A stretch of DNA of 64,000 bases from an uncultured Eggerthella sp. (GCA_905203045.1 CAJKUH010000002.1:62001-126000), one strand, 5' to 3'. Shown: positions 24,330 to 33,358, counted from the stretch's first letter. The notes: generated from the letters alone by a model not told the origin. Program-made: numbers and translations.

Positions 24330-26520
24330 CAAGGTTTTCAAAACTCGCTCCGCATCAGCACCGGGATACCCAACCATTCCTAGCGGCGGAACCGTAACAT
24401 CCAAGCATTTAAGAAAGCTTGCAAAAAATCTCCTTTCTACCTTGAGCAACTGGACTGGAGAGGGCGTCCTCAACAAAGTCCTGATCGCTGTCAGATACAA
24501 CACAATTGTCGCTAAAAGCAATAGAATCCGAGCGATGCTTCGCGAAGAAAAGATGTTACCCGAAGAAAGCATTGTTGGGGCTCGTTACGACAATGCTTCC
24601 GACTGCTTAAAACACATCATCACGCACTATGTCTCTGCGGCAGCGATAAGCGCCACCGCAGAAGAAATCGAATTGACTGCGCAGATCATAGACTCAGAAT
24701 ATGGCGGCAAGGTCAGCAAAAAGGAAATCGACGAGCTATGGGATGAATACACAAAAGAGTCCTGGAAGACCATTTCGAAAACCCCCCGCAGCACCTTTGC
24801 GCAACTCGTAAGAGATGCGTACTATGTTGGGTCATTCGAATTGAACGATGCCCCTCCCAGCGAAAGCAACTCGGCTCTGGTCACTTTATACCAAACCGAA
24901 AAGGCTCCGAAGCTGATCCTTGATGAGCTCGGAATCAAAATTCCCGCCTCTAGGTACCTCAGCAACAGCATATTAATGGAACCGGACGAATACCAAGCCC
25001 TTCTTGCTCGCGCGCCCTACCTCATTGCAATGGAAACACTTGATTTCGGAAGAACTCCAGAGATCCCCCTCTCTCATATGGGCAACGCGTCTTTCTCAAT
25101 CCCCTCTCCCAGCAGTGAGCCAACAATCGGCGTCATAGACACTCCATTCGAAGAGAATAATCCCCCGTATTTCAGCGATTGGGTCGAAAGCCACACATAC
25201 ATCGATTCCGACCTAGTCCTCTCCGAAGACCGGAATCACGGAACCTCGGTCACTTCGCTTATTGTCGATGGACCAACCCTTAACCCTCAGCTCGATGATG
25301 GCTGCGGACGTTTCCGCGTGCGCCATTTTGGCATTGCCTTGCAAAGGGGATTTTCCTCATTCGAACTAATGAGGAAAATAGAGTCAATAGTCAAAAAAAA
25401 CCGAGACATTAAAGTTTGGAATCTCTCATTAGGGTCCCCTGAGCAAGTCGAGAGCAATTTCATCTCTCCCGAAGCAGCCATCCTCGACCAGATTCAGGTT
25501 GACTACGGCGTAATTTTCATAATTGCAGGAACAAATGACAACGAGAGAACGAGGATAAAAAGAATAGGCGCACCCGCCGACTCTATAAACGCACTAGTTG
25601 TCAATTCGGTTCGCCAGGACAACAATCCTGCAAGCTACACAAGAAAAGGACCCGTTTTACATTTTCATCGAAAACCAGATATCGCCTATTACGGCGGAGA
25701 CGCCGGCGAGCAACTAACGGTATGCTGTGGAACAAGAAGATATAAATCACAAGGAACATCCCTTGCAGCTCCCTTTATCGCAAGAAAAGTTGCTTATCTT
25801 GTTTACGTAATGGGGTTTTCCTGCGATGCGGCAAAAGCGCTCATCATTGATTCAGCATGCAAGTGGAACCCTATCTCCAACAACGAACAGGGTTACGGCG
25901 TCGTCCCAATCCACATCAACGATATCCTCGAAACTGCCGATGATGAAATCAGGTTTGTCGTCAGCGGCAATGCTTCAAGCTTCGAAACATACGACTATGA
26001 AATCCCGGTCCCGACAAGCAAAGGATCTTATCCTTATGTCGCACGAGCGACCTTGTGCTATGCACCCCCATGCGATCGTAACCAGGGCGTAGATTACACC
26101 AGGACCGAGCTCGACCTCCATTTTGGCCGTATGCGAGGAACCGGAATCGCATCGCTAAAAGCTAATAGGCAAGGCGAAGAGACTGGGGCAATAGACGAGC
26201 TTACCGCACGTACAAAGCTAAGAAAATGGGACAATGTGAAGCATATTTACGAACCGCTCACATCGCGCACGCGACCAAAAAAAGCCTACCCAAACCCAAT
26301 GTGGGGTTTAAAAATTCGCAAGACATCAAGGCTTCAAACAGGCTCACCAAAAGGCCAGCATTTTTCCCTTGTTGTAACGCTAAAAGAGCTCAACGGCGTA
26401 AACCGCTTCGAAATGTTTGCGCAAAACTGTAGAGCGCTGGGCTGGACCGTGAACGAAATCAATATCGATAATCGCATCAGCGTATACAACGACAGCCAGG
26501 TCGAAGTTGAATGGGATTAG
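24307..26520 (+). CDS. ietS: S8 family serine protease (subtilase), IetS-like
   Basis: Cytoplasmic subtilisin-fold protease; no signal peptide is seen. The triad is complete: Asp278 in GVIDTPF, His311 in RNHGTSV and Ser485 in QGTSLAAPF, with the oxyanion-hole Asn in IIAGTNDNE. About 270 residues precede the protease domain and 200 follow, both of unknown fold. The protease presumably acts when the ATPase partner senses infection, cutting a host or phage target; that is inferred from the IetAS family. It overlaps the ATPase gene by 23 bases and is followed 33 bases later by a small gene. AT-rich compared with the backbone. Confidence 0.85.
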   Translation: MNNLLKLSKVFKTRSASAPGYPTIPSGGTVTSKHLRKLAKNLLSTLSNWTGEGVLNKVLIAVRYNTIVAKSNRIRAMLREEKMLPEESIVGARYDNASDCLKHIITHYVSAAAISATAEEIELTAQIIDSEYGGKVSKKEIDELWDEYTKESWKTISKTPRSTFAQLVRDAYYVGSFELNDAPPSESNSALVTLYQTEKAPKLILDELGIKIPASRYLSNSILMEPDEYQALLARAPYLIAMETLDFGRTPEIPLSHMGNASFSIPSPSSEPTIGVIDTPFEENNPPYFSDWVESHTYIDSDLVLSEDRNHGTSVTSLIVDGPTLNPQLDDGCGRFRVRHFGIALQRGFSSFELMRKIESIVKKNRDIKVWNLSLGSPEQVESNFISPEAAILDQIQVDYGVIFIIAGTNDNERTRIKRIGAPADSINALVVNSVRQDNNPASYTRKGPVLHFHRKPDIAYYGGDAGEQLTVCCGTRRYKSQGTSLAAPFIARKVAYLVYVMGFSCDAAKALIIDSACKWNPISNNEQGYGVVPIHINDILETADDEIRFVVSGNASSFETYDYEIPVPTSKGSYPYVARATLCYAPPCDRNQGVDYTRTELDLHFGRMRGTGIASLKANRQGEETGAIDELTARTKLRKWDNVKHIYEPLTSRTRPKKAYPNPMWGLKIRKTSRLQTGSPKGQHFSLVVTLKELNGVNRFEMFAQNCRALGWTVNEINIDNRISVYNDSQVEVEWD

Positions 26521-26553
26521 AGACCTCGGGAAACTTAAGTCGATAGGGAGGAA

Positions 26554-26964
26554 ATGAAGAAACAGGAGCCACTGCTCAGAATTCAATCGGAAACCGCAGA
26601 AAGCGCACGCACTGCGGCAAAGCTGTTTGACCAAATAAGGTCTAGTTCCGACCTGCAGAATCTTGCTGAAATCTGCATCCGGGAAAAGGAACCCCTAAAA
26701 AGACAACTAGCAATCCAGGTGAAAGCGTGTTTCCTCTTAACGAAAAAGCACTCTATTCCTTTCGATCTCGCAAGAGAGCTTATAGAAGACTGCATCGATG
26801 ACGTTTCAGCATCAAACCAGAAAGCGGTAGAGCAAAAACTCTCTGCAACCCTGGAATATGCGAGCAGAATGCTTTGGGACTTGCACAAAAGCAATAACTT
26901 CGCCTTAAAAAGGTGGAATGAAACGGAGTATCAATGCGCTTTTAACTACATCATCGGCATTTAA
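26554..26964 (+). CDS. Small helical protein in the IetAS-like operon
   Basis: Not recognised. A 136-residue, mostly helical soluble protein with no Cys/His cluster or nucleotide motif. GGGAGGAA directly before ATG 26554 is a strong ribosome site, and the gene starts 33 bases after the subtilase, so it belongs to the same transcript. A third gene is not part of the two-gene IetAS description known to me. It could be an accessory factor, an inhibitor of the protease or a passenger. Confidence 0.7.
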   Translation: MKKQEPLLRIQSETAESARTAAKLFDQIRSSSDLQNLAEICIREKEPLKRQLAIQVKACFLLTKKHSIPFDLARELIEDCIDDVSASNQKAVEQKLSATLEYASRMLWDLHKSNNFALKRWNETEYQCAFNYIIGI

Positions 26965-26967
26965 ACC

Positions 26968-27234
26968 ATGTGTTTCACCCTAGGTTTCGGATCAAATGGG
27001 GAAACTCGCCATCCAATTCTCGATTGCAGCAGAAGGCTCTTGGAGCCCGCCTACCTGTTCAAAGAAACGACCTTTGCAGACCAGTGCAGGCAGTTCGAAT
27101 TTGATGGCATTCAACTACAAATCGAAATCAACAAAAACATGAAAACAATGAGCCTTGCTATGGTTTTCATTGCATCACTCACTTTGATAGCCACCATCGT
27201 ATCAGTAGCCTGCTCGATTGCCTCGATCAGCTGA
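26968..27234 (+). CDS. Possible small membrane protein (88 aa)
   Basis: Begins 3 bases after the preceding stop and could be the fourth gene of the operon. The C-terminal 30 residues (SLAMVFIASLTLIATIVSVA) form one membrane helix; the N-terminal 57 residues are polar. There is no clear Shine-Dalgarno, so translation would depend on coupling to the gene before. It may be a membrane effector or simply chance. Confidence 0.4.
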   Translation: MCFTLGFGSNGETRHPILDCSRRLLEPAYLFKETTFADQCRQFEFDGIQLQIEINKNMKTMSLAMVFIASLTLIATIVSVACSIASIS

Positions 27235-27372
27235 AGCCCTTCGGCCAAAGCCTGGACAAAGACCGAAAAGACCCATCTCCATGGTCAAGACATTGAAAAA
27301 CAACTTAATAGAGGATATCCCCTCAATTTGTTCCATTTCGCGCACCACTAACGATATTTCGAACAATCTCGG

Positions 27373-27423
27373 CTTGTTATGTTCGGTTTTACGTTACTAT
27401 TGCAAATAACCGAACATAACAAG
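27373..27423. promoter_or_regulatory. 16-bp inverted repeat upstream of the choline operon
   Basis: CTTGTTATGTTCGGTT (27373-27388) and its exact complement (27408-27423), 19 bases apart, ending 9 bases before the ATG of the lic fusion gene. That protein has its own N-terminal HTH, so this is a good candidate operator for autoregulation; a leader hairpin is the alternative. Confidence 0.6.
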
Positions 27424-27432
27424 GAACGCAGA

Positions 27433-29235
27433 ATGCCACTCTCACGAAACCAATTCAAAATAGTTAGTGCCCTATTCCAGCACCCAGGCCTCACGCAGCG
27501 CGAACTCGCCGACATCACGGGCATGGGCCTGGCAACCGTCAATACAGCCTACAAAAGCTGCGCCACTGAGGTCCTTATCGACAATGGCCGCCTCACACCG
27601 AAGGGGATGGCTGCCCTTAAGCCCTACGCCGTAGACAACGCCATCATCCTGGCGGCCGGCCTCTCGAGCCGTTTCGCGCCCATCTCATACGAACGACCAA
27701 AAGGCCTGCTCAAAGTTAGGGGCGAAATCCTCATCGAGCGGCAAATCGAGCAATTGAAGGCAGCCGGAATCGACGACATCATCATCGTCACTGGTTACAA
27801 AAAGGAATCGTTCTTTTACCTTGAAGACAAGTACGGGGTCAAGATCGTCATAAACCGCGACTATGCCGAGAGAAACAACAACAGCTCGTTGATGCTCGTA
27901 CGCGAGATTCTCGGAAACACCTACATTTGCTCGTCCGACAACTACTTTGAAGAAAACCCTTTCGAGCGCCACGTATGGAAGTCTTACTACTCCGCAGAAT
28001 ACTCCGAAGGCCCCACCAAAGAATGGTGCATGCAGACCAGATCGCATGACATAATTTCCAAAGTTACGGTTGGCGGTGAAAACTCGTGGTTCATGATTGG
28101 CCACGCCTACTTTGACCGCAGCTTCTCGGCACGCTTCCGCAAAATACTCGAAGCGGAGTACGACCTCCCGCAAACGCGCGACAAGCTATGGGAGGACCTC
28201 TACGTCGAGCACATCAAGGAACTCGAAATGGAAATACGGCGGTACGATCCGCCTATCATCCACGAATTCGACTCCCTTGACGAACTCCAGGAATTCGATC
28301 CTTTATTCCTTGAAAACCTTGATAGTGAAATCTTCGACAACATCGTTGCCGTACTCGGTTGCGATAAATCCGAAATTAACAATGTCTACCCCCTGAAGCA
28401 AGGCCTTACGAATCTTAGCTGCCATTTCTCAACCAACGATGGCGAGTGGGTGTACCGCCATCCGGGAGTCGGCACTGAGCTGCTGGTAAACAGAAAAGCA
28501 GAAAAAGCAGCACTAGAAGCCGCACGTTCTCTAGACCTCGACTCAACCTTCGTTTTCGAGAACCCGCGCAAAGGCTGGAAAATCTCTAAATTTGTGCCCA
28601 ACTGCAAAAACCTCAACGCCCACAACGATAGGCAACTCAAAACTGCAATGGAAATGGCCCGCACGCTCCACGAATCAGGCGCAACCATCGAACGAAAATT
28701 CAGTTTCTATAACGAAGGTGCGACGTATGAGCAAAAGATCCTCGATCGTGGGCCGATAAACGTACCCGACTGGCCCGAAATGCGAGCACAAGCTCAACGG
28801 CTAAATGAACTCCTAATTGCCGATGCAACCAAGCCCGTCCTTTGCCATAACGACTTCTTTGGGCTGAACTTCCTTATAGGCGAAAACGGAGACATAGACC
28901 TCATTGACTGGGAATACGCGGGAATGGGCGACTATGCCAATGACTTTGGAACCTTCGCCGTCTGCGAGCAATTAAACGAAGGCGAGATGCGCCAAGCGCT
29001 TTCCTATTACTTCGGTCGCACTCCCATCGAAGCCGAATGGCGCCATAACTTAGGCCAAGTCGGCATGGCTGGCTGGTGCTGGTATGCGTGGTCCCTCCTT
29101 AAGGAAAGCGAGGGCGACAATGTTGGCGAGTGGGAATACATCTATTACCGCTATGCCAAAGCATACCTAAAGAAAGCGCTTGTGCTATATGGGGAAGAAA
29201 GCGCAAAGCAAAACGACCATCAAACCATCGAGTAG
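27433..29235 (+). CDS. Fusion protein: HTH - CTP:phosphocholine cytidylyltransferase (LicC-like) - choline kinase (LicA-like)
   Basis: Bifunctional enzyme expected to phosphorylate choline and activate it to CDP-choline. Residues 1-60 are a MarR-like helix-turn-helix (LTQRELADITGMGLATV). The cytidylyltransferase part starts at 69 with LAAGLSSRF (73-81) and Lys90, then continues through IVTGY and YICSSDNYF. The kinase part occupies about 330-590: CHNDFFGLNFL with Asp474 as the catalytic base and DLIDWEYA with Asp492 for metal. ATG 27433 follows AAGGA and a 16-bp palindrome. In Haemophilus and pneumococcus licA and licC are separate genes; here they are one, with a DNA-binding head. LicB-like permease follows. 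Confidence 0.85.
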   Translation: MPLSRNQFKIVSALFQHPGLTQRELADITGMGLATVNTAYKSCATEVLIDNGRLTPKGMAALKPYAVDNAIILAAGLSSRFAPISYERPKGLLKVRGEILIERQIEQLKAAGIDDIIIVTGYKKESFFYLEDKYGVKIVINRDYAERNNNSSLMLVREILGNTYICSSDNYFEENPFERHVWKSYYSAEYSEGPTKEWCMQTRSHDIISKVTVGGENSWFMIGHAYFDRSFSARFRKILEAEYDLPQTRDKLWEDLYVEHIKELEMEIRRYDPPIIHEFDSLDELQEFDPLFLENLDSEIFDNIVAVLGCDKSEINNVYPLKQGLTNLSCHFSTNDGEWVYRHPGVGTELLVNRKAEKAALEAARSLDLDSTFVFENPRKGWKISKFVPNCKNLNAHNDRQLKTAMEMARTLHESGATIERKFSFYNEGATYEQKILDRGPINVPDWPEMRAQAQRLNELLIADATKPVLCHNDFFGLNFLIGENGDIDLIDWEYAGMGDYANDFGTFAVCEQLNEGEMRQALSYYFGRTPIEAEWRHNLGQVGMAGWCWYAWSLLKESEGDNVGEWEYIYYRYAKAYLKKALVLYGEESAKQNDHQTIE

Positions 29236-29248
29236 ACAAGGGACCAAC

Positions 29249-30358
29249 ATGCCACAAAATATAGGATCACTGAAAAGGTCCCGACATCGCAGGTTCATGG
29301 CAAAAGGACTCGCCTTCGCTATTGCTTCCGGAATTTGCTACGGTCTGTATACAGCGTTTCTCACCCTTGCTGAAACGCAAGGAGCATGGGGTGAGTGGTT
29401 TTCTGGAAGCGTTTGGAACGGCAACGCCCCATTAAGCGCGTTTACCGTCACGTTTGCTCTAGCTGCGCTCGCAGCAGGCATAAACGACCTGTTCAGCGGT
29501 ATATGGGCACTGATCGTATGCGCGAAAAACGGTCAAATGGGCGATCTACGAAAAACGGTAAGGACTAAGCCTGGCCGCATAATGATTCTATGCGCCGCTA
29601 TCGGCGGTCCGTTTGCGACCATCGCCTATGTTATCGCTCTGAATTCCGCAACAGCAGCAGGAAATCCCGGTATCATCGTTCCCATCTCGGCGCTCAACTG
29701 CGCTATTGGAACCTTGCTCGGTCGCATCTTTTTCAAGCAAGAACTCAAGCCCCACAAAATCATTGGCGTACTTATTTGCCTGGCCGCCGCTGCGGCTATC
29801 GGCGGCAGCAGTTTCGCCGACATCGGACCTGAAGCACTATTTGGCTGTCTGTTTGCATTCCTCGCAGCGTTCGGTTGGGGCTTCGAAGGTTGCGTAGCCG
29901 GCTTTGGCACGGTACTGATCGACTATCGAATCGGCATCGCTATCAGGCAGTGCACTGCAGGTTTGCTAGAATTCGCTATCGCCTTCCCACTGCTCACCGT
30001 ATTAGGAGAAGATCTTCCGTGTCTTCCCCTAATACTCAATGCAGCATTCGCCGATCCCTCGTTTCTTATTTTTGCGATATCAGGTCTATTCGCTATGCCT
30101 GCATTTTCTTTTTGGTACAAGGGAAATTCCATGTGCGGCACAGCCCTGGGGATGGCATGCAACGGAATGTACGCGTTTTGGGGGCCCTTCTTTATCTGGA
30201 TTTTGATGGGGGTTCTGAATATAGGAGGACTTTCCGAAGGCTATCCTCCGCTTTCGCCTGAGCAGTGGATAGGGGCAATCGTAATGGTGGTCGGTATATT
30301 CTGCATCGCCATCGATCCAGTAGCCACGGCCAAAGGAAAGGAAAATAGAAATGCATAA
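29249..30358 (+). CDS. licB: LicB-like choline permease (DMT superfamily)
   Basis: Integral membrane transporter with about ten helices, expected to import choline for phosphocholine decoration. Segments such as GLAFAIASGICYGLYTAFL, SALNCAIGTLLGRIFFKQ and AAFGWGFEGCVAGFG match the LicB/DMT layout. I start at ATG 29249, preceded by AAGGGA; the frame opens upstream inside the kinase gene. It is 13 bases after the fusion gene and overlaps the next small gene by 8 bases, so all three form one operon. Substrate follows from the neighbours, not from the transporter sequence itself. Confidence 0.82.
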   Translation: MPQNIGSLKRSRHRRFMAKGLAFAIASGICYGLYTAFLTLAETQGAWGEWFSGSVWNGNAPLSAFTVTFALAALAAGINDLFSGIWALIVCAKNGQMGDLRKTVRTKPGRIMILCAAIGGPFATIAYVIALNSATAAGNPGIIVPISALNCAIGTLLGRIFFKQELKPHKIIGVLICLAAAAAIGGSSFADIGPEALFGCLFAFLAAFGWGFEGCVAGFGTVLIDYRIGIAIRQCTAGLLEFAIAFPLLTVLGEDLPCLPLILNAAFADPSFLIFAISGLFAMPAFSFWYKGNSMCGTALGMACNGMYAFWGPFFIWILMGVLNIGGLSEGYPPLSPEQWIGAIVMVVGIFCIAIDPVATAKGKENRNA

Positions 30359-30626
30359 CGAATTACCACCGCTTCACTATGCGATTATCGAGCACTTTAC
30401 AGATGGAATGGAAGACTGTGCCCAAGGCGTGATTAAAGCACTCGAAAAAGATTACGCAGGTTACAAGCTACTTAATGCAAAGGCTGTATCTGAAATGCTC
30501 GCCACAGCTAAAGAAAACGGAATTCTTGAAGAAGCAAGCTATTGCGTCAACTCTAAAGGTGATCTTATTCCAACCTATCGCATGGACGAGTTCGGCAGAG
30601 AAATGGTCCGACGTTATCTAGGGTAA
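30351..30626 (+). CDS. Small lic-operon protein (91 aa), winged-helix-like
   Basis: Short soluble protein overlapping the end of licB by 8 bases, so translationally coupled. The pattern of helices (LHYAIIEHFTDG, VSEMLATAKENGILEEA) followed by a strand pair and RMDEFGREMVRRYLG resembles a small winged helix such as PadR-type or effector-like proteins. I know no precise family. A regulatory role in choline use is a guess from position. Confidence 0.6.
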   Translation: MHNELPPLHYAIIEHFTDGMEDCAQGVIKALEKDYAGYKLLNAKAVSEMLATAKENGILEEASYCVNSKGDLIPTYRMDEFGREMVRRYLG

Positions 30627-30672
30627 CACAACCACAGGAATGCGCTATCCGCTTACGCGATTTAATGAATTA

Positions 30673-30709
30673 CGAGAAGCACAATCCTGCAACAATGATT
30701 TGCTTCTCG
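30673..30709. terminator. Hairpin between convergent lic operon and licD
   Basis: CGAGAAGCA (30673-30681) and TGCTTCTCG (30701-30709) with a 19-base loop, located between the converging 3' ends. Only a weak T-rich tail follows, so terminator function is tentative. Confidence 0.4.
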
Positions 30710-30710
30710 C

Positions 30711-30992
30711 TTAATCCCTCCAGTACCCATGCCCGCAAGGCACTCTTTGGTCCTCTGGAGGAAGCTGCATATAGTCACCATACTGTGTTCTCAATATTTC
30801 ATCATAGCCAGAGGGAACAGCAAGTTTTCGGGATCCATAGTCCAAGTATTCGGTTTCGCTGAACCATTCAGCTTTGAATCCGGCAATAGTCGGATCGCCT
30901 ATAATACCGAGCCAATTCGATGGACGATGCCCTGCCGCTCTGCGCTCCTCCTCCATCATGCGTTTCCTTAAATTCGCATGGCCGATGGTCAT
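30711..30992 (-). pseudogene. C-terminal half of a split licD
   Basis: Encodes the last 93 residues of a LicD protein (YDEILRTQYGDYMQLPPED is the family's usual C-terminal pattern). It is in a different frame from the N-terminal half and overlaps its stop codon through ATGA. Joined by a one-base shift at the AAAATGA sequence around 30990, the two halves give a full-length LicD of about 265 residues. No ribosome site precedes the internal ATG. Confidence 0.75.
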
Positions 30993-31507
30993 TTTGCAGC
31001 ACGAAAGAGAAGACCATGAGCTGCAGTGTGGCTATCAAGATAGACCTTGGGGTCGGCAAGCCGCAGCCTATGGGACAAATCCATTAGCCGATAGGCGCGA
31101 ACGGCATCTCGGCTTCGCATACGCCTGTCATCATCAAGATAATCCAATGGAAAAACGTCTATATGAAGCCCATAGCGAAAATCAGTGATGCGACGGTTAA
31201 AGCTATGCAGCGTATGCTGGTTGCAAACAATGCCACGATAGTCATACTGCATCTCATCGTTGCCCATGTAATGAAAACTGTAATCCGCACTATCCTGAAA
31301 TGCGGATACAAATTTTTCGTAATCTCCGCGTGGCATCCAAACATCGATGTCATCGTCCCATGGAATTATGTCCCCGTGCCGCACCGCGCCGATAAGGGTG
31401 CCATAGGCCAGCCAATAGGTAAGATCATGAACCTCGCAAAAGTCTGCGAAATGATACAGTGTCTCCTTGATACAGTCCTGGCTTTCCTCAAGGGTCATCT
31501 CTCGCAT
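30989..31507 (-). pseudogene. licD: N-terminal half of a split licD (phosphocholine transferase)
   Basis: Carries the catalytic part of LicD: YGTLIGAVRHGDIIPW at residues 35-50 followed by DDDID at 51-55. The frame stops at TGA 30989-30991, about 90 residues early for the family; the missing tail continues in the -1 frame. GGAGGT before ATG 31507 is strong. It is the last gene of the minus-strand polysaccharide operon and faces the choline-activation operon, so it is the expected user of CDP-choline. Whether the frame break is a mutation, a programmed slip at A4 or a sequencing error cannot be told here. Confidence 0.78.
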
Positions 31508-31517
31508 AACATACCTC

Positions 31518-32783
31518 CTAAATAATGCCAGCCCTGCGGCACTCGATTATTCTCAGCACGGCCATAACGCCTTCAGAAAGAACCCTCGCAATTGCAACAA
31601 GCCACAACTCGTAATGGGTGAACAACGCAAGCAAGACAAGTTCCAAAAGATGAAATAGCGTACCCCAAACGGTAGTCGTGGTAAGCTCCCTCACCTTCCC
31701 AACCGCCCCAAGCGATGGCCACCCTGAAAGCTGCACGTAAAACGAGAAAAAGACGATGGGCGACAGAATCGCGAGAACATAGCTACCATCAAGATATTCA
31801 TCACCCCCCCCCAGAAGCCACATCACAGGCTCACTAAGCAGAAAGAACATCACGGCAGCCACCAACAGGACCGGCAAGCACAGTAGGTAAAGCCTCCTCA
31901 ACGAAAACGAGCTATTACCCTTTGCCCTCTTCAAATAGTTGGGATAGAGGCTTTGCGATAAAGGCGAATAAAGGGAGCTAAATCCGTTCATGACGGTCAT
32001 CGCGATGCCCCAGTAAGCAATTTCGGCTGGATTATGATTAAAAACACCGAGCAAAAAAGTAGTCAAAGACGAGAACACTATTGTCGAAACGCCTGAAACG
32101 AAATAAACAGCGGCCTGCGTGAGGTCATGCCAAACCTCCCTCACGGTGAAAGAAACAGGCCGAACGCCAAACTCCCGCACAGCAGCGACCCAGCTCCACA
32201 CGAAAGCGATAAGAGAGCTAAGCAAGTCGAGGGCCGGAACTAGCAAGAGATCATCAATCGAATGGATGAGCAAGAAAGTGAGAACAACCGCCACACCCTT
32301 CGACACGACATAACGCACAGTGATGATGCCCATCCGCTCGTAAGCCCTAAATACGAAGTCCGGAAGCAGGGAATTGAAGAAAACGCCAGCAAACGCCACC
32401 CATACGTAACTTGCGTTTTCCCCCATCAAAGGAACCGTTGCGTTTATTGCAAACACGACAAGGACAAGAGGCACGAACAGGACAAGGCGGGCAGCCATGA
32501 TTCTGCTCGAAACGCGAGAGGTAGTCTCAGAGCAAAGACCGTCTTTGACGATACTCGCGATGGCATAGTTCATGAATCCAAAATCGGCCGCCATTTGAAC
32601 GAATGTCATAACGGAAAGCACGTAGGAGCGCACAGCAAAACCATCAGTGCCAAGCACTCTCGCCAAATACGGAAGGGTTATGAACGGAAAAATATACTTT
32701 GCCGCCTGCAGCAAGTACATCGATACAGTGCTTCTGATAAGTGCCTTGTTCTCTGCAGTGGCTTTCGTCTTCCTAAACGGCAA
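31518..32783 (-). CDS. Wzx-like polysaccharide flippase (MVF/PST family)
   Basis: Membrane protein with about twelve helices that would flip the lipid-linked repeat unit outward. The N-terminus (YLLQAAKYIFPFITLPYLAR, RVLG) is characteristic of the PST/RfbX family; length is 421 aa. The start is TTG 32783; no ATG is found that keeps the conserved N-terminus. A run of nine G (plus-strand C at 31804-31812) encodes LLGGGDEY within the coding region; gain or loss of one base would cut the protein about 90 residues before its end. It follows the acetyltransferase by 14 bases. Confidence 0.87.
   Translation of the reverse strand: MPFRKTKATAENKALIRSTVSMYLLQAAKYIFPFITLPYLARVLGTDGFAVRSYVLSVMTFVQMAADFGFMNYAIASIVKDGLCSETTSRVSSRIMAARLVLFVPLVLVVFAINATVPLMGENASYVWVAFAGVFFNSLLPDFVFRAYERMGIITVRYVVSKGVAVVLTFLLIHSIDDLLLVPALDLLSSLIAFVWSWVAAVREFGVRPVSFTVREVWHDLTQAAVYFVSGVSTIVFSSLTTFLLGVFNHNPAEIAYWGIAMTVMNGFSSLYSPLSQSLYPNYLKRAKGNSSFSLRRLYLLCLPVLLVAAVMFFLLSEPVMWLLGGGDEYLDGSYVLAILSPIVFFSFYVQLSGWPSLGAVGKVRELTTTTVWGTLFHLLELVLLALFTHYELWLVAIARVLSEGVMAVLRIIECRRAGII
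31804..31812 (-). repeat. G9 homopolymer tract in the flippase gene
   Basis: Nine consecutive C on the plus strand (G on the coding strand). Tracts of this length slip during replication and are typical of contingency loci. The gene is in frame at length nine. Confidence 0.8.
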
Positions 32784-32797
32784 CCCGAATCATCCAA

Positions 32798-33358
32798 TCA
32801 CCTGATGAACCCATGTCCACCGGCAGCTTCAAGCTGCTCGACCATGTCTTTGATGAGGGGGGGGGTGACACCTCCGCTAAGCGTATATCGCTCGTCAAAC
32901 ATGGGCAACTGCCCCATTTTCTTCTTCTGCCTTGCAAAGTAGTCTTCGCAACTGCATATAGGTTTCGCTGGATTACCTGTGACAACGGTACCAGGGGCAA
33001 CATCCCTGGTCACAACACTCCCCGCACCTATGATCGCATTGTCTCCAACGGTTACGCCCGGCATAATGGTACTGGACGCACCCACGAAAACATCGTTTCC
33101 GATTCGCGTAAGCGCTATGCGGGTATATCCAAGTGCACGTTTGGTGCTGGCATCATGGGCAAGCACATGCACACGCGGTGCAAATGTCACGTTGTCGCCA
33201 ATGGAGATCAGGCAACAATGCGAGTGGTCAATGATACATCCGCCGAGCATGTTGAAATTGCTCCCGACCTTCAAGCCCCTTGCCTTGAGCTTGCCGATAT
33301 TCGGGTCGCCCCGAAATAACCCAACCAAGGAGCGCTTAAGACTTGACAAAACTCGCAT
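32798..33358 (-). CDS. Hexapeptide-repeat acetyltransferase
   Basis: Left-handed beta-helix acyltransferase (186 aa), probably O-acetylating a sugar of the polymer with acetyl-CoA. Hexapeptide repeats run through the middle (ISIGDNVTFAPRV, RIGNDVFVGASSTIMPGV, TVGDNAIIGAGSVVTRDV) and end in the usual VVTGNPAK. The start at ATG 33358 lies inside the polymerase gene (23-base overlap), with GGAGG 12 bases before it. A G9 tract (32857-32865) near the 3' end encodes TPPL; slippage would alter only the last 20 or so residues. Confidence 0.85.
   Translation of the reverse strand: MRVLSSLKRSLVGLFRGDPNIGKLKARGLKVGSNFNMLGGCIIDHSHCCLISIGDNVTFAPRVHVLAHDASTKRALGYTRIALTRIGNDVFVGASSTIMPGVTVGDNAIIGAGSVVTRDVAPGTVVTGNPAKPICSCEDYFARQKKKMGQLPMFDERYTLSGGVTPPLIKDMVEQLEAAGGHGFIR
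32857..32865 (-). repeat. C9/G9 homopolymer tract in the acetyltransferase gene
   Basis: Nine G on the plus strand near the 3' end of the gene, in frame at present. It is the second nine-base tract in adjacent genes of this operon. Confidence 0.8.
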
